In this document: piece after piece, positions 11,300-20,388 of the stretch
How positions within the stretch are numbered: the stretch's first letter is position 1
Layout of the letters: every line of letters begins with the position of its first letter
Source: Zygnema cylindricum
Lineage: Eukaryota; Streptophyta; Zygnematophyceae; Zygnematales; Zygnemataceae
Direction: 5' to 3'
NCBI GenBank assembly: GCA_037447655.1
Contig: JBBHKE010002698.1
Coordinates: 236,782 to 300,781, forward strand
Length of the DNA stretch: 64,000 nucleotides
Notes under the pieces: generated by a model
The model's database searches: none
What the model was told of the DNA's origin: nothing
What the model saw: only the letters and a program-made list of their open reading frames with translations
Made by a program: the position numbers and the translations under genes

Positions 11300-12330
11300 T
11301 TTGACATCTCCCTCTGGGGTCGACCGCCGAAAGCATGGGCTGTAAAGGAACCAAGAAAGATGGACTGGACTCTAGAGGAACAGCTAGATCCACATATGAA
11401 GGCTTAACTCTCTAAGTTGTTAGAGGAGAACGGGTAGGTGTTCTTTTAGTCTAACAAAGATATCCTATTTTTAGGGACCCCTATCCAATAGATTTGACCG
11501 ATAAGACGTCAACCTTTTGGCAGAAACATTATCCTCTCAGCTTCAAGGAGAAAGAGTTCATCACCGCAAAGGTGCAAACTTTGGTGGACGCAGGGTTTGT
11601 GTAGGAGAGTATCGAGCTACATGGGTTTGCCTCTCCAACAATGCTCCCGCCAAAGAAAGACTCCTCCGAGAAAACTGTAGATTTTTTATGTGTGGAGACT
11701 ATCAGATACTCAACACGGCGACTATTTTCGATCCTTATCCAATGCCTACCCCAGAAGAGATCTTCGATTCTCTTGCTGGGACCACCATTTACTCCACGTT
11801 GGATATAAAAAATGGATTCCACCTGATAGCAATGGAGCCAAAGCACCGAGAGAGGACAACTTTTTGGGCACGATCCAGGTTGTATGAGTGGTTCTACACG
11901 CCATTTGGTCTCAAAAATGCATCATCAAAATTCCAACGAGCTATGGACGAGGCCCTCCGGGGAATTGATTACGCATAGTGTTACATCGACTCTGTAATCA
12001 TTTTCTCCAAGACATTCAAAGAACACTTAGAGCATATACAGATAGTTCTTTGGGCTCTCCAAGTAGCAAGCTTGAAGTGCCATCTGGGGAAGGGAATCTT
12101 TGAGGTGCAAAAAATCATTTGTCTGGGTCATGAGGTGACTCTTAGGACAGTGGGTCCCCACATGGTTAAGGTGGCAGCACTCGAAGCCCTTCCACCCCTG
12201 CACGACATTTTTGCCCTTCGCACTTTCCTAGGTTTGGCCAACTATTACCGGAGGTTTATTCCCAAATTCAGTAGACACTCCCAGCCATTAAATGAAATGC
12301 TGCGAAAGGACCAAGAGTGGCAGTAGGCAG
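11300..12330 (+). pseudogene. gypsy reverse transcriptase, broken
   Basis: RT copies element RNA into cDNA. The N-terminal part (PHMKA, LSKLLEENG) lies at 11390-11440. The fingers then read IDLTDKTSTFWQKHYPLSF at 11490, in another frame from the palm. The palm (11650-12000) has GDYQILNTATIFDPYPMP, the D of YSTLDIKNGFH and TPFGLKNASSKFQRAMDE. The catalytic YxDD box at 11982-11993 reads YIDS, losing one metal-binding Asp. The thumb and connection follow with LGHEV and FLGLANYYRRFIPKFS at 12230-12280. At least five in-frame stops occur, several of them TAG at expected Gln codons. Confidence 0.9.
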
Positions 12331-12399
12331 AAGAATAGCAAATTGCTTTTCAGATCTTGAAAGACTCCCCTAAGCAACATCAGGTGTTCCGGATGCCCG

Positions 12400-12790
12400 A
12401 TCACCAGCGACCTTTCCTCCTTTATACTGATTGGAGCAGGTTCGGATTGGGAGCAGTGCTGGCACAATAGGATGATGCATGGGTGGAATACGTAGTGGCT
12501 TACGCCTGTAGGAGCAATAACAGGGCCAAGGGGAATTACAGAAGTTACCACGGGGAATTACTCGTCGCAGTATGGGCCATCCAGCATTTCAAGCCTTACC
12601 TCTATGGAGTACATTTCACCCTTATTACAGAACACCAGCCCCTCAAATGGATAATGGAGAACAGTGAGTTGACTGGCAAGCTGGCCAGATGGGTTCTCAT
12701 TTTGCAGGAATACGATTTCAACATCATCCACCTAGCAGAGTAGAATCATGGGAAAGCAAACAAACTTAGCAGGAATCTAGACCCTTCCAT
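12400..12790 (+). pseudogene. gypsy RNase H, broken
   Basis: This is the gypsy-type RNase H that removes RNA from the RNA-DNA hybrid. FLLYTDWSRFGLGAVLAQ carries the first Asp, YHGELLVAVWAIQHFKPYL the Glu, and FTLITEHQPLKWIM the next acidic position (Glu where Asp is usual). RWVLILQEYDFNIIHLAE is the normal C-terminal end. TAG codons interrupt it near 12469 and 12741. It directly follows the RT thumb. Confidence 0.88.
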
Positions 12791-13009
12791 CACAGACTCT
12801 ACCGTAGCTCGCAACGATGAAGACTCGGAGCTTAGCTTGGGACTTATCCGAGCTTCTTCCGCCTTCATTTGACTGGCTTAGACTGAAAGAGAAATGTTGA
12901 CTTTTGCTACAAAGGTCGAGGGGCAGGCTCCCATTAGGGCTGGCCTGAAAGATATATGGAATGACACCGATTCCCTCTAGTCCATGCAAAATGGTGTCCC
13001 TCTTCCTCA

Positions 13010-15270
13010 CTTGGCCGGGAGTCATTTATCCCATGTTCAATCTCGCTTGGCGGCGTATGAATGAGACCGAGGCATTCTTCTTAGAAAATGGGCCGATGTG
13101 ACAAGGAAAGTGATTTCCCTTTGGCAGATCAGGAAAGCCTCATTGTTGACTTCACCAGCAATGCAGGCACTTCGGACATAAACGAACAACCTTACTCGTT
13201 ACAAGGTCATAATTGTGTCATGGGTTGCGGGCCCAAGTCAACCGTGTGGTGCAAACGTGCCTTTCATGTGACCAGGTGGAAGTTGCCTTTGAAAAGAAGG
13301 GTGGAACAGAACTTTATTCCCTCCCCCTCCGGGGGATGTTTTACAGGTGGTCACTGGATCTACTGGGACCACTCCCAACCTGCCGCAGGGGAAGCCGTTT
13401 TGTTTTGGTAATGATTGAACACTTCTCCAAATGGATCGAGCTGGTGGACCTTCCCCGAAAGAAGTCAAAAGCAATCACGGACGCAATCTTGCAGAGAGTG
13501 TTGTCCCAATCTGAAGCACCGATAGAAGTCCTCACGGATTAGGGTTCCGAGTTTGCCGGAGAATTTTCTAACCTTTTAGAGAAACGCCTCATTGACGACC
13601 GGTTGACCAACCGAGACCACCCCCAAGCCGACGGTCTGGCTGAAAGGTGCGTACAGACACGCATGCGGTTGAAGAGGATTTAAAGAAGGGTGCTTTGGAT
13701 TGCCATGGGATACTGGTTCAGTAGGCAGGCCTCCCTCGACTCTTATAGCCCTTACTTCATTCTCTTTGGCCGACATCCCATCCTACCAGAAGTTGCCTCA
13801 GCTCAGGCGATTGTGCTTCCAGAAATGAAAACCCGGGGGACTGTTAAGGAACTGATTGAAATTTTGAGACCTCCATAAGTCCTCAGAGTGGACAGCTTCC
13901 AAGAAACCTCTAGGATAACTCTGACCCCTTTGTGTTTAAGCAAAAACAACTGCCACCCTGACAGACAAAAACTCTGGCCACCTGCACCCTTATGTAGGCA
14001 AGACTCCCCTGAGTCTATTGCAAAAAGAATTTCTGAATTTGCTCCCCTGAGCAGAACATTATGGAGGGTCAAAGTTGACCTTTTGTACAAAAGCTCTCTG
14101 GGAGAGAGGGTCCTATCTCCTAATTTTTCTAAGTTCTATCTCTCTCACATACTCTATCTACTGATGTACGGAACCAACCAGGATGCAGTTCCGTATGCAA
14201 AAGTACAACTGCCGGTGTACTTTATGTACGGACATTGTACGACATGGCCTAAATGTTGACACATGTCATATCCGGATTCGGTGCCATAATCTCCGGAGAT
14301 TCCACGATCCAATGTAATTTCGCCACGCGTCATCCGATGTGGCGATGGCCACAAACCGCCAAAATCTTCTTCCGCGATCTCGGCGCTAATTCCGGCCGTC
14401 CGATTAAATTCGAATTTAATCGTAGCCGTAATACATGCATGCGCGGTATTCGTTTCACTTCAAAAATAAATGCGCGGTATTGATTTCTTGTCCGTACCGC
14501 AATCCGTACTTATACATTACCGGATCTATGTATCCCGTAAACACTTACAGTTAAATGATTTATCCTACGTATACATGTTTAAATAAATATCAAACTATGT
14601 AGTACGTAACACTAGTTCTAAACTTAACGGCTAAGGCTATCGGCTATTCACTGTCTACCTGCCGATAGGTACAGGGATCAAATCCTGTGGCCGACACATA
14701 CCTTTTAGACAAAATAAACCCCTAACTAATATAAATTTCCCGTAAACCTCTGGATAGCCTAGGTAGCCATGGCTCTAGCTCCCTCTCCAATTTCTCAATG
14801 ACTGCGACAAGCTTGAGAGTTGGAGAGAGAAGTTAGAGGTAGATTGCCTTGGCTTCTTTCTATATTTCTATTTAGACCAAGAAAATACTAAAAATGGACC
14901 ATTAATTTCTACAGTGATTGCCGACCGAGCCAAAGTGTTTCATCGGGAAATACCTCTGTCCATCGGCAGTTTACAGGTTGCTCAACACAACACAGGGATG
15001 ACCTTTGGTATTCCCAACGCTTGAGCGGAAATTATGTCCCACAACAAAGGCGATTTGTACCCGGGGATTTTGCGTATCGCATGAAAGAGAAGAAGGATAC
15101 TTTGGACAATTCGGCCGGACGAGTGATATTGAAAGTAGTGGAGGTCTTTAACAAAAGGGTTCTAACCTTGGAGGGGAAAGACGGCCGCAAAATTAAAGAA
15201 AATCAGATCAATGTGGCTCCTTGCCACCTACGAGGGCTAGAAGACCAACCCACTTTCCACCTCACCTATT
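13010..15270 (+). pseudogene. gypsy integrase, split by a solo LTR
   Basis: Integrase inserts the cDNA into the genome. The Cys pair of the HHCC finger (TCLSCDQVE) is at about 13243. The catalytic core follows with WSLDLLGPLPTCRRG, VLTD-stop-GSEF and HPQADGLAERCVQTRMR, giving D-D-E. Then comes SPYFILFGRHPILPE. The frame is interrupted at 13857-14913 by a solo LTR and resumes with ADRAKVFHREIPL. C-terminal GPY/F-like residues (YVPQQRRFVPGDFAYRM) begin at 15021. The frame from 15021 to the PHD end is open for 141 codons. Confidence 0.9.
13857..14913 (-). repeat. solo copia LTR (copia-1 family) inserted in the gypsy integrase
   Basis: Read on the minus strand it starts TGTAGAAATTAATGG and ends AATTTCA, about 1057 bp. 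It aligns along its whole length with the copia-1 LTR, for example the blocks about TTTGATCCC, GTACTTCAGTAGATAGG and ATTCTTTTTGC. It is flanked by CTGAT (13852-13856) and GTGAT (14914-14918), a 5-bp target duplication with one change. Removing the LTR and one duplicate restores an uninterrupted integrase frame. No internal copia sequence remains, so the LTRs recombined. Confidence 0.88.
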
Positions 15271-15293
15271 TTGCAGAACCACCCTCTTATTCC

Positions 15294-15434
15294 TGTGTTT
15301 GCAATGGGTCCTCTACGCTCGACCTTCAGATAATATGTGAACACTATCACCAAGGGTGGCATGAAGGTTGCCTTCCACTGAATTGGGAGCCCTGCTCTCA
15401 TCCTGCAAATCCGTGGTTCTGTGGGGACTGCGAA
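15294..15434 (+). pseudogene. PHD finger at the integrase C-terminus
   Basis: PHD fingers read histone H3 tails; gypsy chromoviruses carry a chromodomain at this position instead. The pattern is C-V-C, then IICEHYHQGWHEGCL, a spacer, and WFCGDC, giving Cys-x-Cys, Cys, the GWHEGC core (His plus Cys) and a closing Cys-x-x-Cys after a Trp. One metal ligand is uncertain: where a second Cys of the second pair is usual, the sequence has EHY. It is the last domain of the frame, which ends with TGA at 15444. Confidence 0.72.
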
Positions 15435-15446
15435 TTTGGCGGCTGA

Positions 15447-17105
15447 TTTGTCTAATCCACTAAGTCACATGGGACTCAAAGGAGGGGGGGAATCTGAGGG
15501 GGGGAATATGAGGGGGCCTACTGGGTACTTTTTCCTCTTTCACTCAATTCCTCATTATTACTTATGCATATCTCTTGTGGTGGGGGAACAAAGAAAGGCA
15601 TTGTCACAGGTTTGGGGAATCATCAGCATTTGGGGTGGATGGCAAGTTTCTTATGCACACCTCATAGGACATCTTTTATAAACCTCACATCCCCAGGCAC
15701 GCTAAACAGCTGTCAAGCTCATGTGCATCTTCGGCACATTTGCACTCTTAGAAGATCCAGGGCCTCTTCCCACCATGTACAGCCTCCAATGTACAGAGAA
15801 GGGGGAGGACAACCCTCCCGATGAGAAATTTGTGTTTTCACTGTGGAGCACAACGCCCTTGAGTTCACCCTAAACGCAAGTTGAACTGCGGAGTAAGTCC
15901 GGTGCAAAGGTGGCGGCTTCATTTCATGGCATCCGTTCTATGTAGCTCTAGCGGATGGGTACATTGTGGAATGGCGCGGAGCCTTTGGGATTGTCCCGTA
16001 GATCTTGCTGTTAGTTGTGAGTAGGATGTTAGTTCAGGCCCAACAGACAGGCACAGCATTTATGACATTGGGTCAAAGTTAGACGTTTCACGTCAATTCA
16101 GAACTTTGTTGCTTACTAGTGTGCCATAGGGGGACCTTTGGCTGTCAATTCAGCCGGAGACAGTCGCCTAACTTTTTGCCTTGAGTGTAGTACACCATTT
16201 TTTGTCTTATGCCCGTACAATAACAATTGCTGGCCGCTGATTGGCTTTTAGCATTGCTTTGACTTTGGTAGGTGCAACATGACAGACTTTGGTTGTATAA
16301 GACACTTGGGCCGAATGAGACAAGTTGCTTCTTGAGTACTATCTCCTAAGAAAACCCCCACATAATAGAATTAACCTTTTCTGTTGGACAACTGTTGCAT
16401 TTTGTCGTTGACTCTTTTTGCCATCTTTGTTTTGGATTGTCTGTTTTGGAGATTGTAGCTCAGGTGGGTGGTTAGCACTATCCTCTCTTTGGGCGGTTTG
16501 GACTTTCGCTGTTTGAAACTTAGAAGAGTCCTGTCGGATGTGTATGGTGGAACCAAGGGGTGAGGGAGACTCATACCTGTCTTCGGGGCCATTGGGAGAG
16601 TTTCCTTCTTCTGAGTTTGGTCATCGTTTCAATCCGGGGTATGTTCGCTCGCTTCACCACTATGATTGACTTCTATCTTTATTTCCATTCTTTGGGGCAA
16701 GGTGATATTGTTTAATATGAAAGAGCCGATTTTTATTGATTCTTTATTTCTGCGTGGGAGCTATTTGCGTACTCTTGTGGTCGTCTTTGGTTTCTGTCTG
16801 GAGTTCTTATGGGCTAGATGGGATGACTATCATTCCCTTTCTATTCTTTGGAGAGTGGTCTGGAGTGTAGCATTTAGTAGGCTTTTGGTGGATAAGCATT
16901 AAATCTGAGGGGTGGTACGGGGTACTTTTTTCTCTTTCACTCAATTCCTCATTATTACCTATGTATATCCTTAGGGGGGGGGGAACAAAGAAGGGCATTG
17001 TCACGGGTCCATGGAATCATTAGCATTTGGGGTGGATGGCAAGTTTCTCATACACACTTAATAGTACATGTTACTTGAACCTCACGGTCCCCAGGCACGC
17101 TCGAC
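15447..17105 (+). repeat. gypsy 3' end and LTR-like sequence with a duplicated 200-bp block
   Basis: After the integrase stop come purine tracts (15479-15515), then a block at 15494-15700 that recurs at 16905-17100 (shared text CTCTTTCACTCAATTCCTC, GGGGTGGATGGCAAGTTTC, CCCCAGGCACGCT). The simplest reading is two LTR starts about 1.4 kb apart: one full LTR followed by a second truncated one, or two nested insertions. Its termini could not be fixed because no 5' LTR is available for comparison. No gene is seen inside. Confidence 0.55.
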
Positions 17106-17254
17106 ACTTTCGAATATTTAAGATTGATTAGCTTTCCCTCACTTTTGATTTCACAGCGTTCGTTTTTCTTTTTCTCAAATTCAACTTTTAGTCCACTACT
17201 CACAGCATGCATAACACTCAAAAGGTTATGCTTTAAACTATGTAAGTATAATAC

Positions 17255-18335
17255 TTCTTTTAATTGGCCTTCATGGCTACCAGTATCACAGTATAACTGT
17301 AACTTAAAACCTCGTCTATTAAACTGGTCTTTAAAATCTTATCATCTACCAGTATAATCCATCGATGACTCTTTAAAGCTATGAGAGAAGAAAATATGGA
17401 CTTATCATTACACATATTATGAGACGCTCTAGAGTCCATAATCCATTCGTTTTTCAAAGCATTAGACTGTGTGAGAAAAAGTTTTGTCTCATCTTGAATA
17501 TTCATGGCAAATGATTGTTTGTTCTGTTTGTTGTCGTTTTTACTACGACAAACAGAAGACTTATGACCTGGTTTTCCACAACAGTAACAAACAATCTTTT
17601 TCTTGAAGTTTTCAGTCCCTTTCTAATTAAATCTACAATCAACAGTCTGATGATTAGTTTTGCCACATATGGCATCAGTAGTTACTAACTCACTACGTTT
17701 TACTGACTGTTTGCCTTTGCCATAAAAAGCTACATCTGACTCTTTTTCCTCCTTTCTTTTAATTTCAACTTCTTATTGTATGAAATGTTGACATATTTCA
17801 TCAAAGTCTCAAGTAGGTTGACTTTTCAAAACAGTGAACATCATAGCATACTGTGATGGCAATGACCTAAATAGTGTGAGGATCAAATCATCATCATTCA
17901 GTTTTGTGCCAAATGCGGCTAACTGTAACGTAAGCTCTTTCAATCTATTAATATGGGTTTCCATAGAATCTCCACTCTCCATACTAAAGTCTAGCAGATT
18001 GTTATTTAATTGTATAATATTGGACGGATTAGTACGCTTATGTACATATCTTAGTTTATCCCACACAGCCTTAGGTTTATCAAACTCAACTATGTGTAAA
18101 AGTTGACAGTCTTCCACTGCTAGAAAAATTAATGTCGCTGCCTTTTCTTCCATTATATAATATCCTTATGTCGCTTTCAATTTATGGTTATATATATGTT
18201 GCTGCCTTTGAGCTTTAGTAGGTTCTTTTTGAGTGTCTGCTATAATACCCCAGTAATTCTAAAATTTTAGAATTCGGGTCATCTTAGCTTTCTAGAGTAA
18301 ATAATTACTTTCATTAAATTTTTAGATATCTGTAT
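17255..18335 (-). pseudogene. copia-3 gag and protease start, broken
   Basis: Near 18325 the frame reads KFNESNYLL-stop-KAKM, the copia gag N-terminus with Trp changed to a stop. The capsid is open at 17809-18153: AVWDKLRYVHKRTNPSN and FRSLPSQYAMMFTVLKS are typical UBN2-type capsid. A zinc knuckle, CYCCGKPGHKSSVC, lies near 17550-17590. The protease motif reads WIMDSRASHNMC near 17430-17455; the usual DSGAS has Arg in place of Gly. Stops near 17807 and 17623 break the frame. Confidence 0.85.
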
Positions 18336-18346
18336 TTTTACCTAAA

Positions 18347-18358
18347 GTTCGGATACCA
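18347..18358 (-). promoter_or_regulatory. conventional tRNA-Met primer-binding site of copia-3
   Basis: On the minus strand the LTR ends AACA and TGGTATCCGAAC follows at once. This resembles the usual plant copia site TGGTATCAGAGC, complementary to the 3' end of initiator tRNA-Met, with a few changes. It contrasts with the half-tRNA site of copia-1 and copia-2. Confidence 0.7.
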
Positions 18359-18937
18359 TGTTGAGATTTAGAAGAAGTGGCCATAAGATCGATCAATTAC
18401 AAGACATAAAGCTAAAGAAAACAATTCTCTATATGAGAAGGCAAAGCTTAACTAGTGAACAAGAAATAAGATAGATTACTTACACGACAAAATAAGCACT
18501 CAGTGCAAAAATAGCAGCAGGGAAAAAATTGGAGAGAATCATTTAGTAGATTGATAATTAATTTTCAATGTCCAACATGCGTACATTTTATATGTGTGAA
18601 TGACGTAGGTACTTCGCTACTTGTGTTTCACGTAAAGGAATGGAATCCTAACGTGTGAACTACGTAATCAAATCAACGGTCGTAATTCACTACGTGTCAT
18701 ACACTCCAAACCTGCGACACTGAAACTTGCCGTACACTACAAGGAGTCGACTACTTTTTGCTTAACTTGACGTCTACGCAAATTATGTTTGACGTCTCCC
18801 TAATATTGATGTCTGCTCAAATCATACTTGACGTCTAATATGCCGTACTTGAAGACTTAGTTGAATTCTCTCTCACGCAGCTTTGACTAACGTTGACTTC
18901 TGGTCCTTAACAGAAAATTGACACGGAAATCTTAACA
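18359..18937 (-). repeat. 5' LTR of copia-3, 579 bp
   Basis: Bounded by TGTTAAGATTTCC and AAATCTCAACA on the minus strand, giving an imperfect terminal inverted repeat TGTTRAGATTT and the canonical TG...CA ends. The PBS follows directly. Confidence 0.75.
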
Positions 18938-20388
18938 CCCACCCTTTTCCCCTCCTTAGTCTCCAAGCCGCCTTCATACAAGTTTGGACACCAACCCTTC
19001 AACTCCTCCCTCCCCGCCTCCTTCCCACCATCAAAGAGCTCCTCCCTCCCCTCATCCCCTTCTATGTTCTCTTCTTCCTAAATTGCATAGCAACATGTTA
19101 GGATTAAAAATGTTGAAATCTACGTTTACGAAATGTTGGTTTGTAGTTAGTGTGGATCAGATTTGGTCCCGCGTCAGTTTTCGTCACTTCCCGTATTTTG
19201 GTTTTGTTTTGTTTAGTTTTATTCGGTATTTCGTGTGTATACATTTCACGTGTATAGAATTAGATTTGAGTGATATATCTTGTTTCTTTTAAGTTCTAGT
19301 ACCGTACGTCGAGAAGTTTCGTTTTGCGCGACGTACATCTAGTTGTTTCCTTTCGCGTAAGTTAAGTTTGCATTACAAGACTTTGTTAGTTTTGTTTCTA
19401 GTAGTTTCACTTTGCGTTGTACCATATTTGCGTCGAAGTACATTTAGACACTTCTAGAAATAGTGTTCTAGACAATACCTGTGGCTAAGTTAAAAAGCCA
19501 TCGTGTGAGTGTGGTAGAATCAATAATTAGAAAGAAAATTAGAAAGAAAATTAAGTTAAGTGTAATGTTTAAGGATTGAGTTAATATGAGTTAAGTAAGT
19601 GTTCTATTTGCCTCTAACTTGAATAATGAGCTTTCAATGTGTTATAATCTTTGTTTTGGTTTTAATTTCGCTTCAGTATTGAGATATTTGAGTGATTGTG
19701 AGCGCATTCCGATTTGACTCTTATTCCTATCAAGGGAGAGGGAGAGGGAGAGGGAGAGGGTGAGGGAGAGGGAGAGGGTGAGGGTGAGGGAGGGGGAGAG
19801 GGAGAGAGAGTGGGAAAGGCGGAGGTGACTATGCTAACTGTTGTACACGTTGCCGTGTGCGTTAGAGCTACTAAAACTTAAGAATTTTAATTGAGGTTAT
19901 CGGAGACTAATCATTGTAACTGATGAACCTTTAAAACGTCTAAGATGCTCAAGGTAGTCTATGTAAGCATCCAAAAAAAAATCCAAAAACCAAGATCATG
20001 ATTTCGTGAACTATGTTGAAAGATACAATTACATCTCATGTTATGTTGTTATAACATAGTGGGGAAGACGGTCTTCAAAGGATCCCAGTGGACAACTTGC
20101 CCTTACAATGGAAAATTTTTGAAATTCAAATTAATTGAAAATTCGACAAGACAACTATCAAATTCAATTGTGTTGTTTGAATGATCAGATGAACAACAAT
20201 GAAAAACTTTGGAGGGTCGACTGATAAATTAAGTGTAAATTTTGGAGGAAACATTTAATGCAATGGCACAGAAAACTTGTATTGCCTTAAGATCTTTTTC
20301 CAGCTATGATAGTAACACAATCTTCCATGGATAAAATTAACATGCCAATGTTTCACTACCAAGGATTAAACTACAAAGAAGAGCACAT
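18938..20388. other. intergenic, GA-rich microsatellite, no gene seen
   Basis: No credible coding region. A GGGAGA/GGGTGA tract lies at 19735-19812. The rest is AT-rich, with several GTAC and CGTAC motifs near 19310-19330. It lies downstream of the receptor-kinase pseudogene, so 20250-20388 may hold that gene's 3' UTR. Confidence 0.5.

Larger units (their letters stand above)
6172..15446 (+). mobile_element. Ty3/gypsy element with embedded DNA methyltransferase and PHD finger (degraded)
   Basis: The coding order is gag (7151-8640), protease (9301-9888), DNA cytosine methyltransferase (10093-10990), RT (11300-12330), RNase H (12400-12790) and integrase (13010-15270, split by a solo LTR), with a C-terminal PHD finger. 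RT-RNase H before integrase places it in Ty3/gypsy. No 5' LTR is visible, because copia-1 abuts the leader at 6171. Either copia-1 inserted into the gypsy 5' end or the 5' end was lost. Every domain is crossed by stops or frameshifts, so this copy is dead. Confidence 0.9.
17106..18937 (-). mobile_element. copia-3, 5' part of a different Ty1/copia element
   Basis: On the minus strand it runs 5' LTR (18359-18937), a conventional tRNA-Met PBS, gag, zinc knuckle, then the start of protease, and stops at about 17106. The rest of pol and the 3' LTR are missing. The junction abuts the second gypsy end block. It is unrelated to copia-1 at the LTR level. Confidence 0.85.

Noticed and set aside
16445-16520. 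TAGCTCAGGTGGGTGGTTAGC, similar to a tRNA 5' half (A box)
   Set aside because: No matching acceptor or anticodon stem and no B box at the right distance; taken as chance or a very decayed SINE-like piece.
18984-19292. 102-codon plus-strand frame starting with a Pro/Ser/His-rich segment
   Set aside because: No domain, AT-rich second half and no splice or neighbour support; treated as non-coding.
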